DNA of 64,000 nucleotides. It comes from Leclercia sp. LSNIH1. GTDB taxonomy: Bacteria; Pseudomonadota; Gammaproteobacteria; Enterobacterales; Enterobacteriaceae. Below are positions 54,358 to 63,734 of this stretch, piece by piece. A program made the position numbers and the translations under genes. How positions within the stretch are numbered: the first letter of the stretch is position 1; every line of letters begins with the position of its first letter. Where the stretch lies: assembly GCF_002902985.1 (NCBI RefSeq), contig NZ_CP026167.1, positions 4,092,001 to 4,156,000 on the forward strand, written 5' to 3'. The notes under the pieces were generated by a model. The model was not told where the DNA came from, did not search any database, and saw nothing but the letters and a program-made list of their open reading frames with translations.

Positions 54358-56118
54358 ATGACCTTTACACTTCGCCCCTACCAGCAGGAAGCCGTGGACG
54401 CTACCCTCGCCCACTTTCGTCAGCATAAAGAACCGGCGGCCATTGTCCTGCCCACCGGCGCGGGCAAAAGTCTGGTGATCGCCGAGCTGGCGCGCCTGGC
54501 CCGGGGCCGCGTGCTGGTGCTGGCGCACGTCAAAGAGCTGGTGGCGCAGAACCATGCCAAATATCTGGCGCTGGGTCTGGAGGCTGATATTTTTGCCGCC
54601 GGCCTACAGCGTAAAGAGAGCCACGGTAAAGTGGTCTTTGGCAGCGTGCAGTCGGTGGCGCGCAATCTGGATAAATTCCAGAGCGAGTTCTCCCTGCTGA
54701 TTGTCGATGAGTGCCACCGTATCAGCGATGATGACGATAGCCAGTATCAGCAGATCCTGACCCATTTGAAAAATGTTAATCCGCAGATCCGCCTGCTGGG
54801 GCTTACCGCCACCCCGTTCCGCCTCGGTAAGGGCTGGATTTATCGCTTTCATTACCACGGCATGGTGCGCGGCAATGAAAAGGCGCTCTTCCGCGACTGC
54901 ATTTACGAGCTGCCGCTGCGCTACATGATCAAACATGGCTACCTGACGCCACCGGAACGGCTGGATATGCCGGTGGTGCAGTATGATTTCAGCCGGTTGC
55001 AGGTGCAGAGTAACGGCCTCTTCAGCGAGGCGGATCTTAACCGCGAGCTGAAAAAACAGGATCGTATTACCCCGCATATCATCAGCCAGATCATGGAGTT
55101 TGCCGCCACGCGTAAAGGGGTGATGATTTTTGCCGCCACCGTGGAGCACGCCCGGGAGATCACCGGCCTGCTCCCCGCCAGCGAGGCCCGGCTTATCACC
55201 GGCGAAACGCCAGGCAGCGAGCGCGATCGGCTGATTGAGGCGTTTAAGGCGCAGCAGTTCCGCTATCTGGTCAATGTGTCAGTGCTTACTACCGGCTTTG
55301 ATGCCCCGCACGTGGATCTGATTGCCATTCTGCGCCCGACCGAATCCGTCAGCCTTTACCAGCAGATTGTTGGCCGCGGCCTGCGCTTAGCCCCCGGGAA
55401 AACCGACTGCCTGATCCTGGATTATGCCGGGAACCCGCACGACCTGTATGCCCCGGAGGTGGGTACGCCAAAAGGCAAAAGTGACAACGTGCCGGTACAG
55501 GTGTTTTGCCCCGCCTGCGGCTTTGCCAATACCTTCTGGGGTAAAACCACCGCCGACGGCACGCTAATCGAACACTTTGGCCGTCGCTGCCAGGGCTGGT
55601 TTGAAGATGACGAGGGCCATCGCGAACAGTGTGACTATCGCTTCCGCTTTAAAAACTGCCCCCAGTGCAACGCCGAGAACGATATCGCCGCCCGCCGCTG
55701 CCGCACCTGCGATGCGGTGCTGGTCGATCCCGACGATATGCTGAAAGCGGCCCTGAAGCTGAAGGACGCCCTGGTGCTCCGCTGCAGTGGGATGGCGCTG
55801 GCACACGGTGCCGATGACAAAGGCGAATGGCTCAAAATCACCTACTACGATGAAGATGGCGCCGATGTAAGTGAGCGCTTCCGTCTGCACACACCCGCCC
55901 AACGCACCGCCTTTGAACAGCTGTTTATCCGCCCGCATACCCGCACGCCGGGCGTGCCGCTGCGCTGGATCACCGCGGCGGATATCGTTCATCAACAGCC
56001 GCTGCTGCGCCACCCCGATTTTGTGGTGGCGCGGAAAAAAGGGCAGTTCTGGCAGGTGCGAGAAAAAGTGTTTGATTATGAGGGCCGCTTCCGCCGTGCC
56101 AATGAATTGCGGGGATAG
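54358..56118 (+). CDS. radD: DEAD/H-box ATP-dependent helicase-like protein RadD (YejH)
   Basis: Superfamily 2 protein of 586 residues. Visible motifs are Q-like LRPYQQEAV, Walker A PTGAGKS, DECH box at VDECHR, TATPF (motif III-like), and the second RecA domain with [15 protein letters not shown] and [10 protein letters not shown]-terminal zinc-finger region has CPACGF and two further Cys pairs (CPQC, CRTC). In E. coli RadD acts in repair with RecA. The ATG is the family start. Confidence 0.95.
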   Translation: MTFTLRPYQQEAVDATLAHFRQHKEPAAIVLPTGAGKSLVIAELARLARGRVLVLAHVKELVAQNHAKYLALGLEADIFAAGLQRKESHGKVVFGSVQSVARNLDKFQSEFSLLIVDECHRISDDDDSQYQQILTHLKNVNPQIRLLGLTATPFRLGKGWIYRFHYHGMVRGNEKALFRDCIYELPLRYMIKHGYLTPPERLDMPVVQYDFSRLQVQSNGLFSEADLNRELKKQDRITPHIISQIMEFAATRKGVMIFAATVEHAREITGLLPASEARLITGETPGSERDRLIEAFKAQQFRYLVNVSVLTTGFDAPHVDLIAILRPTESVSLYQQIVGRGLRLAPGKTDCLILDYAGNPHDLYAPEVGTPKGKSDNVPVQVFCPACGFANTFWGKTTADGTLIEHFGRRCQGWFEDDEGHREQCDYRFRFKNCPQCNAENDIAARRCRTCDAVLVDPDDMLKAALKLKDALVLRCSGMALAHGADDKGEWLKITYYDEDGADVSERFRLHTPAQRTAFEQLFIRPHTRTPGVPLRWITAADIVHQQPLLRHPDFVVARKKGQFWQVREKVFDYEGRFRRANELRG

Positions 56119-56130
56119 CGGGACTTTTCA

Positions 56131-56243
56131 TTGATGTGAAAGCCATTTGAGTATAAAATGCCGCCCGCTTCACATCCGTGAGGCAGAACACTCACCTGTT
56201 GCTGGGTCGCCTGTAGCAGGATTTTTTATACAGAGAGAAATCA
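56131..56243 (+). promoter_or_regulatory. rplY promoter and leader
   Basis: TTGATG (56131-56136) and TAAAAT (56154-56159) with a 17-nt spacer form a good sigma-70 promoter, giving a leader of about 75 nt. Leader segments such as TTGCTGGG and TGTAGCAGG can fold. In E. coli bL25 represses its own mRNA; that the same happens here is inference. Confidence 0.65.
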
Positions 56244-56528
56244 ATGTTCACTATCAATGCAGAAGTACGTAAAGAGCAGGGTAAGGGTGCGAGCCGCCGC
56301 CTGCGCGCAGCTAACAAATTCCCGGCCATCATCTATGGCGGCGAAGCTGCTCCTGTCGCAATCGAACTGGACCACGACAAAGTGTGGAACATGCAGAACA
56401 ACGCTGAATTCTACAGCGAAGTGCTGACTCTGGTTGTTGACGGTAAAGAAGAGAAAGTTAAAGCTCAGGCAGTACAGCGTCACGCTTTCAAGCCAAAACT
56501 GACTCACATCGACTTCGTTCGCGCGTAA
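56244..56528 (+). CDS. rplY: 50S ribosomal protein bL25
   Basis: Ribosomal protein of 94 residues that binds 5S rRNA. This is the short form without the CTC-type C-terminal extension. The N-terminal segment [27 protein letters not shown] and the ending [19 protein letters not shown] are highly conserved. GAGAGAAA precedes the ATG. The basic, lysine-rich coding with optimal codons fits a highly expressed gene. Confidence 0.98.
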   Translation: MFTINAEVRKEQGKGASRRLRAANKFPAIIYGGEAAPVAIELDHDKVWNMQNNAEFYSEVLTLVVDGKEEKVKAQAVQRHAFKPKLTHIDFVRA

Positions 56529-56542
56529 TCGCAAACTTGTCG

Positions 56543-56572
56543 AAAAAAAACCCCGCATTGCGGGGTTTTTTT
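56543..56572. terminator. bidirectional terminator between rplY and yejK
   Basis: AAAAACCCCGC and GCGGGGTTTTT pair around an ATT loop with U-tracts on both strands. Confidence 0.93.
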
Positions 56573-56579
56573 ATGGCCG

Positions 56580-57587
56580 TTATTTGCCGCCAGAGGTGCG
56601 ACGCTGCAGCTGATCCCGCAGATTTGGCGGCGTGCCTTTAATGGTCAGCGTGTCGGTCGCCGGATCCCAGAAAATGCGCTCGCCGAGCAACATGGCATCA
56701 AAGTTGATGGTTAATCCGCCGCCGCTACCGGCAAATTTGGTGAGCTGACGCAGCGTACTGCGATCCGCCGGGAAGCTCTCTTCCAGCTCGTAGCCTTTCT
56801 CCGCCGTAAAGTCCTGGAAGCTCACCTCGCTGACGCCCGCCAGCTCTTTGGAGAGCGATTCCAGTTCAATCTCTTCGCCCGCCTGTTGCTGTTCGTTGCA
56901 GTAGGCATAAACCTGCTGGCGCACGTTCTGGCGTTCCGCTTTATCCAGCTCGGCTTCTGCGGTGAAGTCATCCACCGCCTGCAGCAAACCTTTATTCTGC
57001 GCTTTGGCATTCAGCCCTTCGCTGGCGCCGAGGAAATCCATAAAGAAGTCGGCCACCTTGCGCCCTACCCGGCCTTTCAGGAAGGTCAGATAGCGGGTGG
57101 ATTCAGGATTGGTTTCCCATTCGGTCAAATCGATGCGCGCCACGATATCCGCGTGGTTGATGTCCAGATAGTGGGTCGAGCTGATATCCAGCTGCTCGTT
57201 GACGCGCATGCTGCTTAAGTTGTTCAGCACCGCCACCAGCAGGTACTCGACCGCCAGGTAACGATAATGGCAGAACAGGACGATGCCGCCGTCGGCAAAC
57301 GGATATTTTGCCAGCTCATCGCGCAGGCGGCCGGTGGCGGCCCGGCTGAACGCGAGAAAATCGTCTTCACCCTGACGCTGCTGGCGCAGCGCCTGCGCCA
57401 GTTCGCTCTCTTCGCTGAACAGGCCGTAGGCTTTGTTTTTGGCACTGTAAACCCGATGCAGCTCCGCCATCATGTCAACAACGGTAGGCGTCGGCTCCAG
57501 TAACGAATCGCGCAGCACCAGCTCAAGGGTTTGCTCATCACGCTTGATAAGCTGGTGCAGAGCAATCTGGTTGATATCCAGACTCAT
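56580..57587 (-). CDS. yejK: nucleoid-associated protein YejK (NdpA)
   Basis: Protein of 335 residues of the NA37/YejK family, the E. coli length. Family segments are [19 protein letters not shown] at the N-terminus, [20 protein letters not shown], and [20 protein letters not shown]. It associates with the nucleoid and interacts with topoisomerase IV in E. coli. It is divergent from yejL. Confidence 0.95.
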   Translation of the reverse strand: MSLDINQIALHQLIKRDEQTLELVLRDSLLEPTPTVVDMMAELHRVYSAKNKAYGLFSEESELAQALRQQRQGEDDFLAFSRAATGRLRDELAKYPFADGGIVLFCHYRYLAVEYLLVAVLNNLSSMRVNEQLDISSTHYLDINHADIVARIDLTEWETNPESTRYLTFLKGRVGRKVADFFMDFLGASEGLNAKAQNKGLLQAVDDFTAEAELDKAERQNVRQQVYAYCNEQQQAGEEIELESLSKELAGVSEVSFQDFTAEKGYELEESFPADRSTLRQLTKFAGSGGGLTINFDAMLLGERIFWDPATDTLTIKGTPPNLRDQLQRRTSGGK

Positions 57588-57721
57588 GTTAAACTCTCCT
57601 TTTAGACCGGGCCGTATTCAACCACCCCCCAGTCATGTATGCAACCGAAGATAAAAAAGGGGAAAAAAAGCTGTTGCTACGGTAATATGTTGCCCTTTCC
57701 TCCACAAACAGATTTAGATTT

Positions 57722-57949
57722 ATGCCACAACTCTCCCGCTACAGTGATGAACACGTTGAACAAATGCTCAGTGAGCTGCTCAACGTACTGGAAAAACATA
57801 AGGCGCCGACCGACCTTTCCCTGATGGTTCTGGGAAATATGGTGACTAACCTTATCAATACCAGCGTTGCGCCGGCCCAGCGCCAGGCGATCGCGAAATC
57901 TTTCGCTCAGGCCTTACAGTCCTCGGTTAACGACGACCAGGCGCACTAA
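57722..57949 (+). CDS. yejL: YejL family protein (DUF1414)
   Basis: Small protein of 75 residues ([20 protein letters not shown] at the start, ending SSVNDDQAH). The family is helical and dimeric in known structures and has no known function. It lies 19 nt upstream of yejM and is probably cotranscribed with it. No strong Shine-Dalgarno is seen. Confidence 0.93.
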   Translation: MPQLSRYSDEHVEQMLSELLNVLEKHKAPTDLSLMVLGNMVTNLINTSVAPAQRQAIAKSFAQALQSSVNDDQAH

Positions 57950-57968
57950 GGGAAACAAACGACAGTTT

Positions 57969-59729
57969 ATGGTGACGAATCGTCAGCGCTACCGTGAAAA
58001 AGTCTCCCAGATGGTTAGCTGGGGGCACTGGTTTGCCCTGTTTAACATTCTGCTGGCGATGGTGCTTGGCAGTCGTTATCTGTTTGTCGCCGACTGGCCG
58101 ACGACGCTTGCCGGACGGGTCTTCTCCTGGATAAGCGTCATTGGCCATTTCAGCTTTCTGGTCTTCTCCACCTATTTACTGATCCTCTTCCCGCTGACGT
58201 TTATCGTCATGTCACAGCGGCTGATGCGGTTTATCTCCGCTATCCTCGCCACCGCAGGCATGACGCTGCTGCTTATCGACAGCGAAGTCTTTACCCGTTT
58301 TCACCTGCATCTTAATCCCGTCGTCTGGGAACTGGTGATCAATCCCGACCAGAACGAAACGGCGCGCGACTGGCAGCTGATGTTTATCAGCGTGCCGATT
58401 ATCCTGCTGATTGAGATGCTGTTTGCCACCTGGAGCTGGCAAAAACTGCGCAGCCTGACGCGGCGCCGTCGCTATGCCAAACCGGTGGCCGCCCTCTTTT
58501 TTGTCGCCTTTATCGGCTCGCATTTTATGTATATCTGGGCGGACGCTAACTTCTACCGCCCCATCACCATGCAGCGCGCGAACCTGCCGCTCTCCTATCC
58601 GATGACCGCTCGTCGTTTCCTGGAGAAACACGGTCTGCTGGATGCCCAGGAGTATCAGCGCCGCCTGATTGAACAAGGGGATCCTGAAGCGGTATCGGTA
58701 CAATATCCGCTGAGCGATCTGCGCTACCGTGACATGGGTCAGGGGCAAAACGTCCTGTTGATCACCGTCGACGGTCTGAACTACTCGCGCTTTGAGAAAC
58801 AGATGCCAGCCCTGGCGGAGTTCGCCGAGAAGAACATCAACTTTACTCAGCACATGAGCTCCGGTAACTCAACCGATGCCGGGATCTTTGGCCTGTTCTA
58901 CGGCATTTCACCTGGCTATATGGACGGCGTGCTGTCATCGCGTATCCCTGCCGCGCTCATCACCGGGCTCAACCAGCAGGGCTACCAGCTGGGGCTGTTC
59001 TCTTCGGATGGCTTCAGCAGTCCGCTCTATCGCCAGGCGCTGTTGTCCGACTTCTCTCTGCCGACCGCACAGAGCCAGTCCGACGAACAGACCGCCGGGC
59101 AGTGGATCAGCTGGCTTCACCGTTACGCGCAGGACGACAACCGCTGGTTCTCCTGGGTTGCTCTGAACGGCACGACGCTGGATGACAGCAACCAGAAAAC
59201 CTTTAACCGCCGCTATGCGCAGGCCGCAGGCAATGTTGATACCCAGATTGCCCGGGTGCTGGACGCGCTGCGGGAATCGGGCAAGCTGGAGAATACCGTG
59301 GTGGTGATCACCGCCGGTCACGGTGTGCCGCTGGGCAGCGAGCGCAACGATGTCGACTGGGCGCGCCCTCGCCTGCATGTTCCGCTGGTGATCCACTGGC
59401 CTGGTACGCCATCCCAGCGCATTAACATGCTGACCGATCATAAAGATGTGATGACTACCCTGATGCAGCGTCTGCTCCACGTCAGCACGCCAGCCAATGA
59501 GTATTCCCAGGGTCAGGATCTGTTCAGCGCAACGCGTCGTCATAACTGGGTGACGGCTGCCAGCAACAACACGCTGGCCGTTACAACGCCAACCCTGACG
59601 CTGGTGCTGAACAGCAACGGTAATTACAAAACCTATAACCCGCAGGGTGAGAAACTCAACGACCAGACGCCGCAGTTAAGCCTGCTGCTACAGGTGCTGA
59701 CGGATGAGAAACGGTTCATTGCTAATTGA
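57969..59729 (+). CDS. yejM: inner membrane LPS regulator YejM (PbgA/LapC)
   Basis: Essential-type inner membrane protein of 586 residues. Five hydrophobic segments (about 15-190) precede a basic linker and a periplasmic sulfatase-like domain (about 245-586) with LITVDGLNYSRFEKQMP, SSGNSTDAGIFGLFYG and VVITAGHGVPLG. In E. coli it senses periplasmic LPS and controls LpxC turnover through LapB/FtsH. The start MVTNRQRYREKVSQM is the family start; the frame is open further upstream inside yejL. Confidence 0.96.
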   Translation: MVTNRQRYREKVSQMVSWGHWFALFNILLAMVLGSRYLFVADWPTTLAGRVFSWISVIGHFSFLVFSTYLLILFPLTFIVMSQRLMRFISAILATAGMTLLLIDSEVFTRFHLHLNPVVWELVINPDQNETARDWQLMFISVPIILLIEMLFATWSWQKLRSLTRRRRYAKPVAALFFVAFIGSHFMYIWADANFYRPITMQRANLPLSYPMTARRFLEKHGLLDAQEYQRRLIEQGDPEAVSVQYPLSDLRYRDMGQGQNVLLITVDGLNYSRFEKQMPALAEFAEKNINFTQHMSSGNSTDAGIFGLFYGISPGYMDGVLSSRIPAALITGLNQQGYQLGLFSSDGFSSPLYRQALLSDFSLPTAQSQSDEQTAGQWISWLHRYAQDDNRWFSWVALNGTTLDDSNQKTFNRRYAQAAGNVDTQIARVLDALRESGKLENTVVVITAGHGVPLGSERNDVDWARPRLHVPLVIHWPGTPSQRINMLTDHKDVMTTLMQRLLHVSTPANEYSQGQDLFSATRRHNWVTAASNNTLAVTTPTLTLVLNSNGNYKTYNPQGEKLNDQTPQLSLLLQVLTDEKRFIAN

Positions 59730-59801
59730 TTTAATATTAATCAGTTAGCCAGAACCACCCTTGCATTAAACGCGGAAATAGGTAGTATAAATTTCACGTG
59801 T

Positions 59802-59878
59802 CGGCACGTAGCGCAGCCTGGTAGCGCACTGTCATGGGGTGTCAGGGGTCGGAGGTTCAAATCCTCTCGTGCCGACCA
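59802..59878 (+). tRNA. proL: tRNA-Pro (anticodon GGG)
   Basis: 77-nt cloverleaf beginning CGGCACGTAGCGCAGCCTGG and ending with encoded CCA. The acceptor arms CGGCACG and CGTGCCG pair perfectly. The anticodon GGG (59836-59838) lies in loop ATGGGGT. The T arm GGAGGTTCAAATCCTC is standard. The position after yejM matches E. coli proL. Confidence 0.97.
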
Positions 59879-59892
59879 AAATTTCCCCAAAA

Positions 59893-59920
59893 AAAACCAA
59901 CCTTCGCGGTTGGTTTTTTT
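59893..59920 (+). terminator. terminator of proL
   Basis: AACCAACC and GGTTGGTT pair around TTCGC and are followed by TTTTT, 16 bases after the tRNA end. Confidence 0.9.
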
Positions 59921-59937
59921 ATGCCTGCAAGAGATGG

Positions 59938-59972
59938 CTAAAAAGCCAGCCCGATGGCAGGCTGGCTTTTGC
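59938..59972 (-). terminator. terminator of the DUF1996 gene
   Basis: AAAAGCCAGCC and GGCTGGCTTTT pair around an 8-nt loop, with U-tract on the minus strand, 17 bases beyond the gene's stop. Confidence 0.85.
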
Positions 59973-59988
59973 ACGAACATGCTGCTGA

Positions 59989-61392
59989 TTAGATTTCCGG
60001 GGTATGCTTGTACCCGGTCAACATCAGTATCAGGCTCTCTTTAGAAGAGGCAGGGCTGAACTGATAGTGATTACCCTGACGGTCGCCACCGATATACCAG
60101 GAGATTTCAGTCTTGCCCGCCGCCAGCGCTTTGCGCACCGCCTTGTCGACATCCACCATCCGGTATTCGCGCTTGTTGTTGAGATAGAGCAGCGCATCGG
60201 ACGAGTAGTTACAGGCCGGACGATTTTTCCAGGTGACGGTGGCGGGATCCCAGTCGTTGCTCGCCGGATAGAAGAAGATCTGATCCGCGCCGTTAGCCTC
60301 GACTTTTCCGCCATAGATCCGCACCCGGTATTTGAACAGAGAAGGATCCTGGCCTTCAGGCAGCGCAGGGATCGTAAACTTAACCAGACTCATCGTTTCG
60401 CTGTTACGGGTGCGGCCGCCGTTTTTCCAGTTATCCTGCACCAGCAAGGTCTGCGCCCCAGGTACCGGGGTATCTGGCGTCTCGCTACTCACCCAGACGT
60501 TTGCCAGCGCCTTTGAATAGCCGTAGGGGACGTTAGTGCCGCAGTCCATGCCCTGATTCATGCACATCTCAGTCATAAAGCGGGCACCCTCTTCAGTCCA
60601 GCCATTCATAAAGTCGGCGTGGGCGGTATAGAGGCTGCCCCAGTGCTCTTCGCGCACATCGCCATTCATGGTGGGATCGAGCGACAACTGGGCTTTGGCG
60701 GTATCCAGGGAGGTGATCCCGTGCAGCACCCAGGCCACGTTCATATTTACCGTCGGGATTTTCACCGGATAGCCGGACGGGCACTGCCCTTTCACATCGT
60801 AGGTCGCATTCGCCATGCCATGGTGCGGCTGCAGGTGGATACCATCCCAGCAGTTAGGGAACTGGATCCCGATATTAAACTGCACCGCATCTTTGGCTTT
60901 TCTCAGCCCACACACTTCACCGACTTTATTGCTGTAGCCTCTGCCGTTAGCGCATAAAAAGGTTATGCGGGCGTTAGGCCCGGTACCGTGGTGATCGCCC
61001 GCCAGCAGCGCCAGCCCTGCCGGAAATGGGCTGAGCGGGAACTGTTCCACGTTAGACGCCTGGTAATAGGTTTTTTGGTAGGCGGGTTGAACCACCGTCC
61101 CGTCCGGCAGGCGCAGCGACGGCGCCCAGTAAGCTGAGCTGTCGGCTTTGTTATCGCAGGTGGTTTCTGACTGCTTACGCAGTGATTGATAGGTCGAATG
61201 GGCGTCCGTGCGGGTGTTGCCGAAAAAGTCGTGCCACATCGCCTGGTTGGTTTTGCCAAACATCATAATGGCGTCATCGCCCAGAGTATGGCTATAAGCA
61301 CAAACCACGTGCGCCTGCGGGCCTGCATGGGCATAAAGTGACGGCAACAGCAGGGCTGACGCCATCGCGGTATAAAGTGTGGTCCTTTTCAT
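59989..61392 (-). CDS. secreted DUF1996 protein with C-terminal beta-sandwich-like domain
   Basis: Predicted exported protein of 467 residues. A Sec signal peptide (about 1-23, cleavage after AHA) is followed by a DUF1996-like domain (about 25-300) with WHDFFGNT, ST-LRKQSETTCDN-KADSSAYWAPSL, and later DGIHLQPHHGMANATYD. The C-terminal third (about 310-460; DPATVTWKNRP, YRMVDVDKAVRKAL) resembles DNRLRE/CBM96-type beta-sandwich domains. Six or more cysteines suggest disulfides. Function is unknown. AGGAG precedes the ATG. The nearest genes suggest no partner. Confidence 0.8.
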   Translation of the reverse strand: MKRTTLYTAMASALLLPSLYAHAGPQAHVVCAYSHTLGDDAIMMFGKTNQAMWHDFFGNTRTDAHSTYQSLRKQSETTCDNKADSSAYWAPSLRLPDGTVVQPAYQKTYYQASNVEQFPLSPFPAGLALLAGDHHGTGPNARITFLCANGRGYSNKVGEVCGLRKAKDAVQFNIGIQFPNCWDGIHLQPHHGMANATYDVKGQCPSGYPVKIPTVNMNVAWVLHGITSLDTAKAQLSLDPTMNGDVREEHWGSLYTAHADFMNGWTEEGARFMTEMCMNQGMDCGTNVPYGYSKALANVWVSSETPDTPVPGAQTLLVQDNWKNGGRTRNSETMSLVKFTIPALPEGQDPSLFKYRVRIYGGKVEANGADQIFFYPASNDWDPATVTWKNRPACNYSSDALLYLNNKREYRMVDVDKAVRKALAAGKTEISWYIGGDRQGNHYQFSPASSKESLILMLTGYKHTPEI

Positions 61393-61483
61393 AAGTATCT
61401 CCTGATAGAAAGGACCACATTGGTAACAAAACGGCACTCACGCTTCGAATGATTTGCGCAATATTTTTCTGCGCTTGCGCGCT

Positions 61484-62668
61484 TTACAACGCCGCGGGGG
61501 GGTTGCGCAGATATCCCAGCGTCAGCAGGCAGATCGTCGCCCCGGCATAAAAGGTATATTCCGCGCCCCACGTTTCCCAGATGATGCCAGCCCCCAGGCT
61601 GGCAACCAGCAGCGCCACGCCGCTCACCATACTGAACAGGCCAAACGCCGTACCGCGCAGGTCGGGGGGTGCCGTCTTCGCAATCATCGCGGTCAGCAGC
61701 CCCTGGGTCATCCCCATATGGATGCCCCACAGCGCCACGCCGGCAATAATCCCGATCCAGTGGGTGCTCAGCGCCAGTACAATATCGGCGGCGATCAACA
61801 CCGCCAGTCCCCACTGGAGCAGGCGCGTATGGCTCATGGCATCGGAGAGTTTGCCAAACGGATAGGCCGAAAACGCGTATAGCAGATTCATGGCGACCAT
61901 CACCAGCGGGATCAGCGCCAGCGGAATGTCCGCCTGCTGGGCACGCAGCACCAGAAATACCTCACTGAAACGGGCGAGAGTAAAGACAGCGCCGAGGCCA
62001 ATTACCCACCAGCAGCTGGCGCCGAGGCGTTTCAGGTTCTCTTTTTTGATGGGATTGGACCGTTTATGGGCAACAGGCGTGGCGGGCTCATGCAGGCCCA
62101 CAAAGAGCAGTAAGACGGCCAGCACGCCGGGGATGACGGCGATCCAGAAGATAGTGCGGAAATCATCGTTCCACAGCAGCATCATGCCGACCGCCAGCAG
62201 TGGGCCGAGAAACGCGCCAATGGTATCCATCGACTGACGCAGCCCGTATGCCGCCCCGCGCAGTTCCGGCGGCGTGACGTCAGCTACCAGCGCGTCGCGG
62301 GGGGCACCGCGGATCCCCTTTCCTACCCGATCAATCAGACGCGCCCCGAGGATCATCCCCGACGACGAGGCGATCGCAAACAGCGGCTTACTGGCCGCAC
62401 CCAGACCGTAGCCCAGCAGCGCCAGCCCTTTGCGTTTCCCCAGATAGTCGCTGATGGCACCGGAAAAAACCTTAATGATAAGCGCGGTGGCTTCCGCCAG
62501 CCCTTCAATCAGGCCAATGAAAATGACGCTGGCGCCCAGGGTGGTCACCATAAAGAGCGGCAGCAAGCTATGGATAATTTCCGATGAAATATCCATCAGC
62601 ATACTGACGCCGCCAACAACCCAGACCCCTTTTGGGATCCGGCTCAGCGTGGAAAACCGAGAAACCAT
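61484..62668 (-). CDS. MFS transporter of unknown substrate
   Basis: Polytopic protein of 394 residues with about twelve hydrophobic segments. MFS motif A-type loops are SGAISDYLGKRKGLALLGYG after TM2 and the symmetrical FGKLSDAMSHTRLLQ after TM8. Conserved RLIDRVGKGIRGAPRDALVAD and LRGAAYGLRQSMDTIGAFLGP identify the subfamily often annotated as putative drug or sugar efflux. E. coli K-12 has no gene at this spot. Tight spacing of 91 bp to the DUF1996 gene permits but does not prove cotranscription. Confidence 0.88.
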   Translation of the reverse strand: MVSRFSTLSRIPKGVWVVGGVSMLMDISSEIIHSLLPLFMVTTLGASVIFIGLIEGLAEATALIIKVFSGAISDYLGKRKGLALLGYGLGAASKPLFAIASSSGMILGARLIDRVGKGIRGAPRDALVADVTPPELRGAAYGLRQSMDTIGAFLGPLLAVGMMLLWNDDFRTIFWIAVIPGVLAVLLLFVGLHEPATPVAHKRSNPIKKENLKRLGASCWWVIGLGAVFTLARFSEVFLVLRAQQADIPLALIPLVMVAMNLLYAFSAYPFGKLSDAMSHTRLLQWGLAVLIAADIVLALSTHWIGIIAGVALWGIHMGMTQGLLTAMIAKTAPPDLRGTAFGLFSMVSGVALLVASLGAGIIWETWGAEYTFYAGATICLLTLGYLRNPPAAL

Positions 62669-62750
62669 GCTCCACTCCTGTAAACGGGGAAAAAATCATT
62701 TAACCCGAAAACGGCACAGGAGTGAAACAGGCATTAATCGCGTTGGCGAC

Positions 62751-63011
62751 TCAGTGTTTATCGCTCCCGCCGAGGAAAAATATGCCCAACGGGATAGCCA
62801 GCAGCACGGTAAAGACCGTGCTGTAGACCAGCACCATCGCCGACTGCAGCACGTACATGCTGGTGGTCCACTCCGTCAGTGGGATATTGTACTGCTCAAC
62901 CACGCCAATAATAGTCACACGGCCTACCCCCATCACCGCGATCAGAAAAACCGTCAGCAGTGCCAGCAGAAATTTTTTCCCCGCCGGGGTGTTGAGTTTA
63001 TTACGTACCAT
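62751..63011 (-). CDS. small two-TM membrane protein, DUF2534-like
   Basis: Protein of 86 residues with a basic N-terminus (MVRNKLNTPAGKK), one hydrophobic segment at about 14-32 (FLLALLTVFLIAVMGVGRV) and another at about 56-80 (MVLVYSTVFTVLLAIPLGIFFL). GAAGGAAA precedes the ATG. The sequence recalls enterobacterial DUF2534 proteins of unknown function; that name is from memory and should be searched. It lies 82 bp upstream of the MFS gene on the same strand. Confidence 0.75.
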   Translation of the reverse strand: MVRNKLNTPAGKKFLLALLTVFLIAVMGVGRVTIIGVVEQYNIPLTEWTTSMYVLQSAMVLVYSTVFTVLLAIPLGIFFLGGSDKH

Positions 63012-63206
63012 GCGTGTTTCCTTCACAGATAGATAACAATGATTGCAGCTCACCCTACCACGATCGTTCCCCCGGGGCCAATACAGAATTTAAAACCAAA
63101 TCACAAGGCACTTACCAGTTATATAAACCAGTTAAAAATAAAATTAAGGTAAAAAACACCATTCATGGTAGTGTATGGCCACCGTTTGACATAAAAAGGA
63201 ATCACT

Positions 63207-63698
63207 GTGAAAAACGCCGCTAAAAGTCTCATCACTCTGCTGGCTCTGACCTGCGCCAGCGCATACGCCACCCCTGCTGACCAGCCGCTCAGTAAAACGG
63301 CCCCCTACCCGCAGGCGGAACAGGGGATGAAGCGCCAGGTCATTGACCTGCCTGAGCAGAAAGATGAAGCGAATTACAAGGTGGAACTGCTGATCGGCCA
63401 GACGCTGGAGGTGGATTGCAACGCGCACCGCCTCGGCGGTCAGTTAACCAGCAAGACGCTGGAAGGCTGGGGATATGACTATTACATCTTTGATAAGGTC
63501 ACTTCGCCGGTTTCCACCATGATGGCCTGTCCGGACGGGAAAAAGACCACAAAATTCATAACCGCGAATCTCGGCGAGCATAGCCTGCTGCGCTACAACA
63601 GTAAGTTGCCGATTGTGGTTTATACGCCTGCGGATATCGAGGTGAGATACCGTATCTGGCAGGCTGACGAGAAGGTTGAAAGCGCCGTCACGCGCTAA
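63207..63698 (+). CDS. eco: ecotin, periplasmic serine protease inhibitor
   Basis: Dimeric inhibitor of trypsin-fold proteases, 163 residues. A signal peptide (1-21, cleavage after AYA) leaves a 142-residue mature protein. The reactive loop [14 protein letters not shown] has P1 Met at mature position 84, and Cys50 and Cys87 form the known disulfide. Primary (80s loop) and secondary binding regions are kept. The start is GTG with AAAAAGGA upstream, whereas E. coli uses ATG as I recall. It converges on mqo. Confidence 0.97.
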   Translation: MKNAAKSLITLLALTCASAYATPADQPLSKTAPYPQAEQGMKRQVIDLPEQKDEANYKVELLIGQTLEVDCNAHRLGGQLTSKTLEGWGYDYYIFDKVTSPVSTMMACPDGKKTTKFITANLGEHSLLRYNSKLPIVVYTPADIEVRYRIWQADEKVESAVTR

Positions 63699-63701
63699 TA
63701 A

Positions 63702-63730
63702 AAAAAGCCGGGTAAATCACCCGGCTTTTT
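63702..63730. terminator. bidirectional terminator between eco and mqo
   Basis: AAAAAGCCGGGT and ACCCGGCTTTTT pair perfectly around AAATC with U-tracts on both strands. Confidence 0.93.
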
Positions 63731-63734
63731 AATA

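Noticed and set aside
59802..63207. Genomic island integrated at proL
   Set aside because: No integrase, no repeat of the tRNA 3' end and no clear composition shift were seen, so I report only a gene-content difference.
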